Part shown: piece after piece, positions 45,710-55,171 of the stretch
Numbering within the stretch: position 1 is the stretch's first letter
Layout of the letters: the number at the start of each line of letters is the position of its first letter
Assembly (NCBI RefSeq): GCF_006717075.1
Contig: NZ_VFQC01000001.1
Location: 1,349,501 to 1,413,500, forward strand
Source: Haloactinospora alba
Lineage (GTDB): Bacteria > Actinomycetota > Actinomycetes > Streptosporangiales > Streptosporangiaceae
Length of the DNA: 64,000 nucleotides
Reading direction: 5' to 3'
The notes under the pieces: model-generated
Seen by the model: only the letters and a program-made list of their open reading frames with translations
What the model was told of the DNA's origin: nothing
The model's database searches: none
Made by a program: the position numbers and the translations under genes

Positions 45710-47833
45710 TCAGTCTCCGGTTCCCGCGCCGCTGTCGTTGTTGACGTTGGCGAGGCTCGTGCGCACCGCAGCGGCGACGTGTTCCGGGGTGAGACCGAAC
45801 TGTTGGTACAGCGTCTGGTACGGAGCGGAGGCGCCGAAGTGGTCCAGCTCCACTGCCACGCCGGCCTCGCCGAGGAACTCGCGCCATCCCAGACCGGTCC
45901 CGGCCTCCACCGACACGCGCGCGCGTACCGAGGGGGGAAGTACCTGTCTCCGGTAGGACTCGTCCTGAGCGCGGAACCATTCCACGCTCGGCATGGAGAT
46001 CACCCGGGTGGGTGTTCCGCCGGCCTCCAGCTCACGTCGGGCCCGCAGGGCGATGTCGACCTCGCTGCCCGTCGCGATGATGAGAGCCGAGGGGGAGCCG
46101 TTTCCGGCCTCGGCGAGCACGTATCCGCCGTTGGCCGCCCCCTCGGCGTCCGCCAGCTCCTGCCGGTCGAGCGTGGGGACGTTCTGCCGGGTCAGCGCGA
46201 GCGCAGCCGGACGTTGCCCGTTCTGCAGGATGGTGCGCCACGCCACCACGGTCTCGTTGGCGTCGGCCGGACGGACGACGTCCAGGCCGGGGATGGCCCG
46301 CAGGGCCCACAGCTGTTCGACGGGCTGGTGGGTCGGTCCGTCCTCGCCCAACCCGATCGAGTCGTGCGTCCACACGTAGGTGACGGGCAGCTTCATCAGT
46401 GCCGCCAGCCGGACCGCCGGGCGCATGTAGTCACTGAACACCAGGAACGTGCCGCCGTACGGCCGGGTGGGTCCGTGCAGCGCCATACCGTTGAGCACGG
46501 CTCCCATACCGTGTTCGCGCACGCCGAAGTGCAGGACCCGACCGAACCGGTCCCCGGAGAACATCTTGGTGGAGTACTCCTCCGGCAGGAACGAGGGCTC
46601 GTCCTTGGGAGTGGTGTTGTTGGAGCCGGCCAGGTCCGCCGATCCTCCCCACAGTTCGGGCAGGACCGGAGCGACGGAACTCAGGACCTCTCCGCTGGCT
46701 TTCCGGGTGGCCACGCCTTTCTCGCTGGTGTCGAAGACCGGGAGGTTCTTCTCCCAGCCCTCCGGAAGCTCGCCCTTCTGCAGCCGGTCGAACAGTTCGG
46801 CGCGCGATCCCCCGTCGGCCCGCCAGCTTTCCAGCTCCACGTCCCAGGCGGAGTGCATCTCCCTGCCGCGCTCGATGGCGACACGGGTGTGGTTGAGCAC
46901 GTCCTCGGGAACGTCGAACCGCGCCTGGGGGTCCAGTCCCAGGACGCGTTTGGTGGCGGCCACCTCCTCGGCGCCCAACGCGGCACCGTGCGCGGCGCCG
47001 GTGTTCTGCTTGTTGGGAGCGGGCCACCCGATGATGGTCCGCAGCCGGATGAACGAGGGGCGTTCCGTCTCGGCCTGGGCCGCCAGTACCGCACTGTGGA
47101 GGGCGGCGACGTCCTCGTGGTAGGAACCGTTCGCGGTCCAGTCGATCTCCTGGACGTGCCAGCCGTAGGCGGTGTACCGAGCCGCCACGTCCTCGGAGTG
47201 GGCGACCTGGGTGTCGTCCTCGATCGAGATGTGGTTGTCGTCGTAGACCACGATGAGATTGCCCAGCTTCTGCGTGCCCGCCAGGGCGCTGGCCTCGTGG
47301 CTCACGCCTTCCTGGACGTCCCCGTCGGAGCAGAACGCGTAGACGAAGTGGTCGAAGGGACTCTCCCCGGGGGCCGCCTCCGGGTGGAACAGGCCGAGCT
47401 CGCGGCGGGCCGCCATGGCCATGCCGACAGCGTTGCCGAGGCCCTGCCCCAACGGTCCGGTCGTGGTCTCCACGCCGGGGGTGTGACCGTGCTCGGGATG
47501 CCCCGGGGTGAGGCTGTCCCACTGGCGCAGGCCTTTGAGGTCCTCGAGCCTGAGTCCGTAACCGGAGAGGTAGAGCTGGATGTAGAGGGTGAGGCTGGAG
47601 TGGCCGCACGACAGGACGAACCGGTCCCGGCCCAGCCAGGAGGGGTCGTTGGGGTCATGCCGCATGAGCTTCTGGAACAGGAGGTAAGCGGCGGGGGCCA
47701 GGCTCATGGCAGCACCGGGGTGTCCGGAGCCGGCCTCCTCCACCGCGTCCATCGCCAGGGCACGGGCCACGTCGACGGCGCGCTGGTCGGTGTCCGACCA
47801 TTCGAGGGAGGTTGTCGGGGCGTTGGTGTTCAC
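45710..47833 (-). CDS. tkt: Transketolase
   Basis: A 707-residue thiamine-diphosphate enzyme of the pentose-phosphate pathway. The N-terminal domain has EEAGSGHPGAAMSLAPAAYL near residue 32, the cofactor motif GPLGQGLGNAVGMAMA near 126, and FCSDGDVQEGVSHEASALAG near 168. The pyrimidine domain has FGVREHGMGAVLNGMALHG near 432. GTG 47833 has AAAGGAG about 12 bp upstream. It heads the minus-strand cluster and is divergent from ctaB. Confidence 0.96.
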   Translation of the reverse strand: MNTNAPTTSLEWSDTDQRAVDVARALAMDAVEEAGSGHPGAAMSLAPAAYLLFQKLMRHDPNDPSWLGRDRFVLSCGHSSLTLYIQLYLSGYGLRLEDLKGLRQWDSLTPGHPEHGHTPGVETTTGPLGQGLGNAVGMAMAARRELGLFHPEAAPGESPFDHFVYAFCSDGDVQEGVSHEASALAGTQKLGNLIVVYDDNHISIEDDTQVAHSEDVAARYTAYGWHVQEIDWTANGSYHEDVAALHSAVLAAQAETERPSFIRLRTIIGWPAPNKQNTGAAHGAALGAEEVAATKRVLGLDPQARFDVPEDVLNHTRVAIERGREMHSAWDVELESWRADGGSRAELFDRLQKGELPEGWEKNLPVFDTSEKGVATRKASGEVLSSVAPVLPELWGGSADLAGSNNTTPKDEPSFLPEEYSTKMFSGDRFGRVLHFGVREHGMGAVLNGMALHGPTRPYGGTFLVFSDYMRPAVRLAALMKLPVTYVWTHDSIGLGEDGPTHQPVEQLWALRAIPGLDVVRPADANETVVAWRTILQNGQRPAALALTRQNVPTLDRQELADAEGAANGGYVLAEAGNGSPSALIIATGSEVDIALRARRELEAGGTPTRVISMPSVEWFRAQDESYRRQVLPPSVRARVSVEAGTGLGWREFLGEAGVAVELDHFGASAPYQTLYQQFGLTPEHVAAAVRTSLANVNNDSGAGTGD

Positions 47834-48480
47834 GCGGGATCAGGGCTCCTTTCGCGCATCCGGTTCAGGTCCGGGCGCCACCCGGCCGGGGATCGTGAAT
47901 GTGAGGTTGTCCACGGTCGTAACGCCCTGCCGTGCGAGCCGTGTGGAGGGAAATGACACGGCCTCCGGTTCGCCCGCTGCACGGGACCCTTCCTGGCAAC
48001 ACGACAGTGCGGACCACAAGAAGCCTATCGTTGAATGCCGTCGGCGGGCGTGTTCGTCACGTCATAACGCGCTGTGAGCTCCGGTGCCGGTGCGGCGCGT
48101 GGTTGTGGGGAGCGTGCCAGGTTATGTGTCCGAGATCAGGATGTGGGAGCCTGCAACGCGGTTCGCCGGCACGGGCGGCAGCACCCGTGTTGTTGCGAGT
48201 GCGTTGTTCGTGCAGCGCATGACGGGTTTTGTGCGGTCGCGCCGCCCCGGGGGCGCGCGGCTGACCAAAAGTACTACAGTATGTCGTTGACAGGGATTGT
48301 GGAACTCTGGCGTGACGTCGGGAACGACCGCGATCCGCTGTGGCGAACTAGTGACAATTCCTATCCCGGTTTGAGGTTCGGCGTGGCTGTGTCCGTAATA
48401 CGGATGACTGGTGAGACGGCAGTCCTGGAGTGTGCCCGGAAGGGCAGCGCCCGACCCTTGACCCGGCGGCGGTGATCCCG
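47834..48480 (+). promoter_or_regulatory. Divergent tkt/ctaB promoter region
   Basis: About 650 bp without a convincing gene. It must hold the promoters for tkt (left) and ctaB (right). The notable element is the TACTAC dyad at 48272-48288, listed separately. A locally AT-richer segment (48265-48300) surrounds it. Confidence 0.45.
48272..48288 (+). promoter_or_regulatory. TACTAC-type dyad upstream of ctaB
   Basis: TACTACAGTATGTCGTT repeats the first eleven or so bases of the Rieske-gene site at 11117, with a degenerate right arm (GTCGTT for GTAGTA). It is about 190 bp before the ctaB start. TTGACA overlaps its right end at 48287-48292. Confidence 0.45.
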
Positions 48481-49464
48481 ATGAGCCCGGTGAGTCAGTC
48501 CGTGCAGGAAACGCCACAGACCCGGGACGGCGCCAGGGAACGTCCCGAGGCGCGTACCCGTGTCGCGGCGCTGGGAGACTACGCTCGGGCCTACGTGGCC
48601 CTGTCCAAGCCCCGCGTTATCGAGTTGCTGCTCATCACCACGATCCCGGTGATGTTCGTCGCCGCCGACGGGGTTCCTCCCCTCGGGGTGGCCGTGATGA
48701 CGCTCGTCTTCGGGAGCATGTCGGCGGCGAGTGCCAACGCCATCAACTGCTATCTCGACCGCGACATCGACCAGGAGATGCGGCGCACACGGCGACGTCC
48801 CGTGGCGATGCACCAGGTAACGCCGCGTGGTGCGCTGGTGTACGGTCTCGTGCTGGCTGTCGCGTCGACAGCGGGGTTCGCGCTGTTCGTGAACTGGCTG
48901 TCGGCCGCGCTCTCCCTCGCCGCCATCCTGTTCTACGTCTTCGTCTACACGATGCTGCTCAAACGGCGCACCACGCAGAACGTGGTGTGGGGCGGCATCG
49001 CGGGCTGCATGCCGGTACTGATCGGATGGGCCGCGATCACAGAACGGCTCGACTGGGCACCCCTCGTCCTGTTCCTCGTCGTGTTCTTCTGGACGCCACC
49101 GCACACGTGGGCGCTGGCGATGCGCTACCGCGAGGACTACGCCGCCGCCAACGTCCCCATGCTGCCCGTGGTCGCAGGAGAGCACCGGGTCCTGCTGGAG
49201 TGCGTCCTCTACAGCTGGGCGACGGTCGCATTGTCCCTGCTGCTCTGGCCGGTCGCGCAGACGACGCTGTTCTACCCGCTCGTGGCCACCGTGCTCGGCG
49301 CGCTGCTACTGGTGCAGGCGCACCGCCTGTTGGGGCGGGTCCGGGCCGGGGTCACCGGCCACCACCTCAAGACGATGGGGTTCTTCCACCTTTCCAACGC
49401 CTACCTGGCCCTGCTCTTCTCGGCGGTCACCATCGATCCCCTGCTGGCGGGGGTGCTGGGCTAG
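48481..49464 (+). CDS. ctaB: Protohaem IX farnesyltransferase (haem O synthase)
   Basis: A 327-residue UbiA-family prenyltransferase attaching a farnesyl group to haem B for cytochrome oxidase. About nine membrane helices are visible. The Asp-rich motif [20 protein letters not shown] is near residue 87, and the second polar loop is [20 protein letters not shown] near 213. ATG 48481 follows GGCGGTGATCCC. It pairs functionally with ctaA 1.5 kb downstream on the other strand. Confidence 0.95.
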   Translation: MSPVSQSVQETPQTRDGARERPEARTRVAALGDYARAYVALSKPRVIELLLITTIPVMFVAADGVPPLGVAVMTLVFGSMSAASANAINCYLDRDIDQEMRRTRRRPVAMHQVTPRGALVYGLVLAVASTAGFALFVNWLSAALSLAAILFYVFVYTMLLKRRTTQNVVWGGIAGCMPVLIGWAAITERLDWAPLVLFLVVFFWTPPHTWALAMRYREDYAAANVPMLPVVAGEHRVLLECVLYSWATVALSLLLWPVAQTTLFYPLVATVLGALLLVQAHRLLGRVRAGVTGHHLKTMGFFHLSNAYLALLFSAVTIDPLLAGVLG

Positions 49465-49569
49465 GACCTGTCCGGGCACCACGGGCACCGACTGCCATTC
49501 CCACCGGACACGGGAACGCCGGTGGGGCGCGATGCTCCCTGAGCAGTACACGGGTTACGATCTGAGCCT

Positions 49570-50910
49570 ATGCCCGCACTCGATCCGAAAGCCATCCTGG
49601 AGGGGCGCAGGCCAGGGCGGTACTCCATATCGATCACGATCGGCATCGTCGTCAGCGTCCTGTGCGCCCTGGGGATGCTTGGGTACCTGCTCTGGGCGGG
49701 CCTGGCCAGCGGCGGGGTCACCGGCGTCATCGGGTTCCTCATCAGCGTGGTCGCGGCGGTGATACCGGTCGCGATCCTGGTGCCGCTGATCCTGCTGCTC
49801 GACCGGTTGGAACCCGAACCACCGTCGATGATGATCTTCTCCTTCCTGTGGGGGGCGGGGGTCGCGGTGGTGGTCTCCTACCTGTTGAACACGGTCGGTC
49901 TGGAACTGTGGATGGTCCCCATGTTCGGTGCCGACCTGGGAACCTTCGTCAACACCGCGGTCGGAGCCCCCGTCGTGGAGGAGAGCGCCAAGGGGATGGT
50001 GCTGCTCTTCCTGCTGTGGCGACGCCGCTGGGAGATCGACTCCTTCACCGACGGGGTCATCTACGCGGGCATGGTGGCCACTGGTTTCGCCTTCACCGAG
50101 AACGTGCTGTACTTCCTGCAGTCCTTCTTCGAGGAAGGACTGTTCGGGCTGGTGTTCTCGTTCGTGCTGCGCGGGTTGGTGTCACCGTTCGGCCACCCCC
50201 TCTACACGGCGATGATCGGGATCGGCATCGCCCACGCGGCCATGAGCCGGGGAACACTGCGCTTCGCCGCTCCCGTCGTCGGCTGGTTCGCGGCCGTGCT
50301 GCTGCACGGGATGTGGAACGGCGCCTCGCAGTTCGGCTGGGGCGGTTTCGGGGTGGCCTACGTCCTGCTGTTCTTCGTCCTGCTGTCGATCGTCGTGATA
50401 GCGATCCAGGACCGGCACCAGCAGGTAGCGGCCATCGCGCACTACCTACCGCCCTACATCAGTACGGGGCTGGTGGAACCGCCCGACATCCGGATGCTCA
50501 GTTCGATCAAGGGCAGGCGCGGAGCGCGCAGGTGGGCGCAGCGCAACGCCGGACAGCGCGGCCGTTCGGCGATGAAGGACTACCAGCTCGCCGCGACCGA
50601 ACTGGCGCTGTTGCACCAGCGGCTGGAACGGGGCGTGGCGCGCAGCAACTGGGAGTACCACCGCGACTCGTTCCTCGCGCTCATGCACGTCGCCCGGGAC
50701 GCGTTCGCCGGACGCACGCAGCAGCCGGTCGCCCCGGAGTGGGCGCACAAGACGACCGACTCCGGCTTCCTGCAACGTGCGGACTTCGCCCGCGTCATCG
50801 CTGCGGCTCAGGCGCAGCGGCAGGCCCGGGCCTCCGAGGGGCAGCCGGACGCTTCCGAGGGGCAGCCGGACGACAAGCAGCCCGGCGATGGGGAGCAACC
50901 GTCCCGGTAA
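49570..50910 (+). CDS. PrsW-family intramembrane metalloprotease
   Basis: A 446-residue membrane protein with 8-9 helices in the first 285 residues. The predicted zinc-protease motifs of the PrsW/M82 family are VVEESAKG near residue 136, FAFTENVLYF near 174, GHPLYTAMIGIGIAHA near 212, and LLHGMWNGAS near 241. In Bacillus PrsW cuts an anti-sigma factor; the target here is unknown. The C-terminal 150 residues are soluble, and the extreme C-terminus repeats ASEGQPD twice (a 21-bp DNA duplication). It ends 12 bp from the convergent ctaA stop. Confidence 0.87.
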   Translation: MPALDPKAILEGRRPGRYSISITIGIVVSVLCALGMLGYLLWAGLASGGVTGVIGFLISVVAAVIPVAILVPLILLLDRLEPEPPSMMIFSFLWGAGVAVVVSYLLNTVGLELWMVPMFGADLGTFVNTAVGAPVVEESAKGMVLLFLLWRRRWEIDSFTDGVIYAGMVATGFAFTENVLYFLQSFFEEGLFGLVFSFVLRGLVSPFGHPLYTAMIGIGIAHAAMSRGTLRFAAPVVGWFAAVLLHGMWNGASQFGWGGFGVAYVLLFFVLLSIVVIAIQDRHQQVAAIAHYLPPYISTGLVEPPDIRMLSSIKGRRGARRWAQRNAGQRGRSAMKDYQLAATELALLHQRLERGVARSNWEYHRDSFLALMHVARDAFAGRTQQPVAPEWAHKTTDSGFLQRADFARVIAAAQAQRQARASEGQPDASEGQPDDKQPGDGEQPSR

Positions 50911-50922
50911 CCGGAGGTCCGG

Positions 50923-52005
50923 CTACGAACGGAGCCGGTGGCCGCTGCCGTGTTCCTGCGGTGGGCGGTACCCGCCGCCGGAGGACCGCTCGGTCCGGCG
51001 CGCGGTGGCGAAGTACACCCGCAGTACCGCGACCCACACCAGAGCCGATCCCAGCACGTGCAACACGACCAGGCCCTGCGGAAGGGCGAGCGCGTACTGC
51101 GTGTACCCGAGCGCCCCCTGCGCCAGCACGGCGGCAGCCAACAGCCGGGAAGCGACACGGGCCTCGCGCGGCGCTTCGGTGCGGGACAGGAGGAGGACGA
51201 GGGCGAGGGCGCCCAGCAGCACCGCCCATGCCAGACCGGAGTGGACCCGGGTGGCGATCAGGGGATCGAACCCCCAGCGCGGGGCTTCGGCGTCCCCTCC
51301 GTGGGGACCGGTTCCCGTGACGACGGTTCCCGCGGCGAGCAGGAGGAACCCCAGCGGCACCATGACGGTGGCGATGCTCCGGGTCACGGGCGGGACGGTG
51401 CGCTGCAGCCGGCCACGTGGCTCCCGGCACCGTACGTAGTAAGCGACCGTGAGGACGACGACCAGGCTGGACAGGAGGAAGTGCGCGGCGACCGACGCCG
51501 GGTGAAGCCCCGTCAGGACGGTGACACCCCCGAGGACGCCCTGACCGAGGACTCCGAGCGGGATGATGCCGGCCAGCCGGCGTAGGTCCGGGCGCCGGGG
51601 CCGTAGACGCATGCTCGCCACGAACACGATGACGCCGACGGCCAGCACGAGGAACGTCAGTGTGCGGTTGCCGAACTCGATGGCCGCGTTCAGGGTGGCG
51701 TGGTCGGTGCCGACGGGAACGAAACTGTCCTCGGTGCAGCGCGGCCATTCGGGGCAGCCCAAGCCCGAGGACGTCACCCGAACGGTGGCTCCGGAGACGG
51801 CGATGCCCGCGTTGACGACGATGTTGCCCAGTCCCCACCACCGCAGGGATCGCGTCGTCGGCTCCCAGATCGTGCGGGAGAGGAGGGTCAGAACGCCGAT
51901 CCCGGCGACGGCGAGCACGATCTGCCAGGCCCAGAACGGAAGGGAGAGGAACGTTCCTTCCCCCGATGCGGCCAGAGGTACCAGGAGAGCCGGGTGAGCG
52001 TTCAT
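50923..52005 (-). CDS. ctaA: Haem A synthase
   Basis: A 360-residue membrane enzyme oxidising haem O to haem A for cytochrome c oxidase. Eight helices are visible. Haem-ligand His and signature segments are NAGIAVSGATVRVTSSGLGC, WPRCTEDSFVPVG, FGNRTLTFLVLAVG, HPASVAAHFLLS and TRVHSGLAW; CPEWPRC is the paired-Cys loop near residue 83. The start codon overlaps the TACTAC-type dyad and no ribosome site precedes it, so the mRNA may be leaderless. Confidence 0.95.
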   Translation of the reverse strand: MNAHPALLVPLAASGEGTFLSLPFWAWQIVLAVAGIGVLTLLSRTIWEPTTRSLRWWGLGNIVVNAGIAVSGATVRVTSSGLGCPEWPRCTEDSFVPVGTDHATLNAAIEFGNRTLTFLVLAVGVIVFVASMRLRPRRPDLRRLAGIIPLGVLGQGVLGGVTVLTGLHPASVAAHFLLSSLVVVLTVAYYVRCREPRGRLQRTVPPVTRSIATVMVPLGFLLLAAGTVVTGTGPHGGDAEAPRWGFDPLIATRVHSGLAWAVLLGALALVLLLSRTEAPREARVASRLLAAAVLAQGALGYTQYALALPQGLVVLHVLGSALVWVAVLRVYFATARRTERSSGGGYRPPQEHGSGHRLRS

Positions 52006-52021
52006 ACGACGAACTGTAGTA
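52005..52021 (-). promoter_or_regulatory. TACTAC-type dyad at the ctaA start
   Basis: Read on the minus strand this is TACTACAGTTCGTCGTA, identical to the Rieske-gene site except for one base in the right arm. Its right arm runs into the ctaA ATG. Such a position would block transcription or act as part of a leaderless promoter. Confidence 0.5.
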
Positions 52022-52107
52022 TCCGGTTGTGCGGTGTGGCGAACCGGTCGGCCCGACGTCGGTACAGCGCGAACGCGCGGCCAGGGAGGCGTGCGGGTGT
52101 CCCCTGA

Positions 52108-53022
52108 TCACCCACGTTGTGAGCGTGTGGCTCCGACGCTGGCCACGACGACGCATCCCACGGCGGCCCACTGCCACACCGACAGGAACTCCCCGAGGAC
52201 GACCAGACCGATGAGCGCCGCAGCCGCCGGTTCCAGACTCATCAGGATGCCGAAGACACGGGGAGGCATCCGGCGCAGCGCCTGCATCTCCAGGGTGTAG
52301 GGAACGACGGAGGAGAGCAGCCCCACGGCCAGTCCGATGGCCAGCAACCGGGGGTCGAGCAGCGCTGTTTGGGCTTCCGCTATCCCCACGGGAGCGACGG
52401 CCACGACCCCCACCAGACTGGCGATGGCGAGCCCCGAGGTTCCGGAGAACCGTTTCCCCGTGGCGGCGCTGAGCAGGATGTAGCCGGCCCAGGCGACGGC
52501 GGCCAACAGCGCGAACGCCACGCCCGCGAGAGTGACGTCACCGTCGCTGCGTCCGAGGAGCAGCACGCCCGCGCCGGCCAGGGCGACCCACGCGAGGTCG
52601 GTGATCCGCCGGGAGCCGGCGATCGCGACACCGAGCGGCCCGAGGAACTCGATCGTGACGGCTATGCCGAGCGGGATGTGGGAGATCGCCTGGTAGATGG
52701 CGAAGTTCATGGTCGCCAGGGAAAGGCCGAAACCGACCACTACCAACCAGTCGGCCCGGCTCCGCCCCCGAAGCGCGGGGCGGGTGAGTACCAGCAGCAG
52801 TACGGCCGACGTCAGTAACCGCAGCCAGACCACGGCACTGGGCGGCAGTTCCGCGAACAGGGTCTTCGCGATCCCCGCGCCGAGCTGTACTGACAGGATT
52901 CCGACCAGCACCATCCACGTGGGCGGGATACTGTCCCCAGCCGAACGCAGCAGGGACGCGCTGTGGACAGTGCGGTGCCACAAGGGCCGTTTGTTCGGGG
53001 ATCCTGTCGTCTGCACACTCAC
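52108..53022 (-). CDS. EamA-family (DMT) exporter, RhtA-like
   Basis: A 304-residue transporter with ten membrane helices and two EamA repeats. Marks are GAGIAKTLFAELPPSAVVWL near residue 48, LSLATMNFAIYQAISHIPLG and IAVTIEFLGPLGVA near 120, and VLGEFLSVWQWAAVG at the end. RhtA-like members export threonine, homoserine or similar amino acids; the substrate here is inferred only at family level. On the minus strand TAGGAT lies about 10 bp before GTG 53022, suggesting a leaderless message. Confidence 0.88.
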   Translation of the reverse strand: MSVQTTGSPNKRPLWHRTVHSASLLRSAGDSIPPTWMVLVGILSVQLGAGIAKTLFAELPPSAVVWLRLLTSAVLLLVLTRPALRGRSRADWLVVVGFGLSLATMNFAIYQAISHIPLGIAVTIEFLGPLGVAIAGSRRITDLAWVALAGAGVLLLGRSDGDVTLAGVAFALLAAVAWAGYILLSAATGKRFSGTSGLAIASLVGVVAVAPVGIAEAQTALLDPRLLAIGLAVGLLSSVVPYTLEMQALRRMPPRVFGILMSLEPAAAALIGLVVLGEFLSVWQWAAVGCVVVASVGATRSQRG

Positions 53023-53099
53023 ATTCCATCATCCTATGAATTTCTTCGGCAGCGTGCCGGGGAGGTGTTCTGCCTCACGCGGCCGTTCGCCCGGGGCGC

Positions 53100-53897
53100 C
53101 TATTCCCAGCGGAAGAAGCGGCTGGCGAGGAGGGAACCGAGGAGCCCCCACGCTCCGAGTACTCCGAGCGAGGTGAGGAAGGAGGTGCCGCCGTTCCCCA
53201 GAGCGGCTCGCAGACCTTCGGTCAGGGCGGTTATGGGCAGCAGCTCCAGCAGGGGTTGCGCGCTCGCGGGAAAACGGTGCACGGGAAGGATCACACCGCC
53301 CAGTCCCAACAGGAGAACGTAGACGAGGTTGGCTGCTGCGAGGGTGGCCTCGGCCCGCAGTGTCCCGGCCAGCAGCAGGGCCAGGGAACTGAAGGCCGCG
53401 GTGGCCAGGAGAACGAGCGCGGCGGCATAGCACAGACCGGTGATCCCGCCGGAAGGGGTCCACCCCAACAGGAACGCGGTGACGCAGAGCACGCCGATCT
53501 GGATCAGCTCTATCCCGAGAATCGCCAGGGTTTTGGCCGCGAGAAGCCCGAAACGCGGCAGCGGCGTCGCACCGAGCCGCTTCAGGACCCCGTAGCGGCG
53601 TTCGAACCCGGTACCGATGGCCTGACCCGTGAACGCGGTGGACATGACGGCCAGCGCCAGGATCCCCGGGGTGAGGAACTCCACCCGTGCCCCTGGGCCG
53701 GTTCCCAGGACCGACGTGGTGCTGAACCCGACCAGGAGCAGTACGGGAATGACCAGGGTGAGCAGGATCTGTTCCCCGTTGCGGAGCATGATCCGCACTT
53801 CCATGGACGCCTGGGAGGCGACCATGCGCCACAGCGGGGCGGCGCCCGGCGCGGGAACGAACATGCTGGTGGCGGAGTGCGATTGGGTGTTGGTCAT
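53100..53897 (-). CDS. ABC-2 type transporter permease
   Basis: A 265-residue integral membrane subunit with six helices, typical of drug or lipid exporters. Marks are LTLVIPVLLLVGF, FERRYGVLKRLGATPLPRFG near residue 107, and the C-terminal LPITALTEGLRAALG. Start ATG 53897 overlaps the stop of the ATPase gene (ATGA), so the two form one unit. Substrate unknown. The same pair stands upstream of sufR in many actinobacteria. Confidence 0.9.
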   Translation of the reverse strand: MTNTQSHSATSMFVPAPGAAPLWRMVASQASMEVRIMLRNGEQILLTLVIPVLLLVGFSTTSVLGTGPGARVEFLTPGILALAVMSTAFTGQAIGTGFERRYGVLKRLGATPLPRFGLLAAKTLAILGIELIQIGVLCVTAFLLGWTPSGGITGLCYAAALVLLATAAFSSLALLLAGTLRAEATLAAANLVYVLLLGLGGVILPVHRFPASAQPLLELLPITALTEGLRAALGNGGTSFLTSLGVLGAWGLLGSLLASRFFRWE

Positions 53898-54841
53898 GAG
53901 TCGCGCAGATCCCGGCCGGTGAGTTCGAGGAAAACGTCTTCGAGTGTGCGCTGCTGGACGCGCAGCCCCTCGGGAAGGATCGCGTTGGCGGCGCACCAGT
54001 TGGTGACGGCTGCCAGGAAGGCGGGCCCGGGAGCGGCGGAGTCCGCCGTCGTGACGACGTACTGGCAGCCGTCGGCCCCGCCGTCGTCCAGCGCCGCGAC
54101 GTGACCGGGGGAGGGGAGCGCGGAGCGCAGCGCTTCGGTGTCCAGCTCCCGTGTCGCGCGGAAACGGACCTCCTGGCGGGCGTCGGTGAGCTCGGCGGTG
54201 GTTCCCTCAGCGACAGCGCGGCCGTGGTCGATGATGACGATGCGGTCGGCGAGGCGCTCCGCTTCCTCCATGTGGTGGGTGGTGAGCAGGACGCCCACAC
54301 CGGCGGCGCGCAGTTCCGTGATCAGCTCCCAGCTCGCGTGGCGCGCCTGGGGGTCGAGGCCGGCGGTGGGTTCGTCCAGGAAGACCAGCTCCGGCCGGCC
54401 GATGACAGCGGCGGCCATGGCAAGGCGTTGTTTCTGCCCTCCGGAGAGGTTCCGGTACTGGGTTCCGGCCGCGGACGCGAGTCCCAGCCGTTCGAGCAGG
54501 ACGTCGGCGGGAACCGGGCGCGAGTGGAAAGAGGCCATCAGGCGCAGCCATTCACCGGTCCGGGCCCCGGTGGGGACACCCCCGGACTGCAGCATGACGC
54601 CAACCCTGGGTTTGAGCGCCCGGGCGTGGGCCACCGGGTCCAGCCCGAGAACCCGCACGCGCCCGGAATCCGCGCGGCGGTACCCCTCACAGACCTCCAC
54701 TGTGCTGGTCTTCCCGGCGCCGTTGGGGCCGAGCAGCGCGGTGACGGCGCCGCGGGCGGCGGTGAGAGAGAGGCCGGACACGGCACTCGTGCTGCCGTAG
54801 CTCTTGACCATGTCGGCGACCTCGACCGCGGCTGTGTCCAT
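53894..54841 (-). CDS. ABC transporter ATP-binding protein
   Basis: A 315-residue ATPase subunit for the adjacent permease. Walker A is LLGPNGAGKTSTVEV near residue 37, the signature YRNLSGGQKQRLAMAA is near 131, Walker B is LVFLDEPTAGLDPQA near 153, and the switch His is TTHHMEEAERL near 186. The last 90 residues are an accessory domain (LEDVFLELTGRDL). ATG 54841 was chosen as first codon of the conserved start; no ribosome site is clear. Confidence 0.92.
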   Translation of the reverse strand: MDTAAVEVADMVKSYGSTSAVSGLSLTAARGAVTALLGPNGAGKTSTVEVCEGYRRADSGRVRVLGLDPVAHARALKPRVGVMLQSGGVPTGARTGEWLRLMASFHSRPVPADVLLERLGLASAAGTQYRNLSGGQKQRLAMAAAVIGRPELVFLDEPTAGLDPQARHASWELITELRAAGVGVLLTTHHMEEAERLADRIVIIDHGRAVAEGTTAELTDARQEVRFRATRELDTEALRSALPSPGHVAALDDGGADGCQYVVTTADSAAPGPAFLAAVTNWCAANAILPEGLRVQQRTLEDVFLELTGRDLRDS

Positions 54842-55069
54842 GGGAAGCAGTCTAGAAGGGGTGCGCGCCGAGTCCGTACGGGGGAATATTCGTCGGCCCC
54901 GTGTGGTCTGTACGGTAAGGCGCCCGAGAGTGCGGCACCCCAGTGAGTGTCTCAGTGAGTGGACGGAATGTTCGCCATCCGGCCCACGGGCGGGAGAATC
55001 GTGCCGTTGCGGACACCGGTAGTGGCGTGCTCCGGCTCGGAAAACCCCAGTGAGGGAAGGCTTGCCTGC

Positions 55070-55090
55070 GTGACTAATGGCATGAGTCAC
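55070..55090 (+). promoter_or_regulatory. Candidate operator between ABC operon and sufR
   Basis: GTGACT (55070-55075) and AGTCAC (55085-55090) form a 6-bp dyad with a 9-bp spacer, about 80 bp before the chosen sufR start. It is suitably placed for SufR autoregulation of the suf operon, but it does not match a consensus I can state with certainty. Confidence 0.4.
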
Positions 55091-55171
55091 GGCTTGCCCG
55101 GGGGGATGTATTTACGCCACACTGATGTTGTGAAAAAGGTGAGCAGCGAACAGCGAGCGAAAGGGGGCAGC

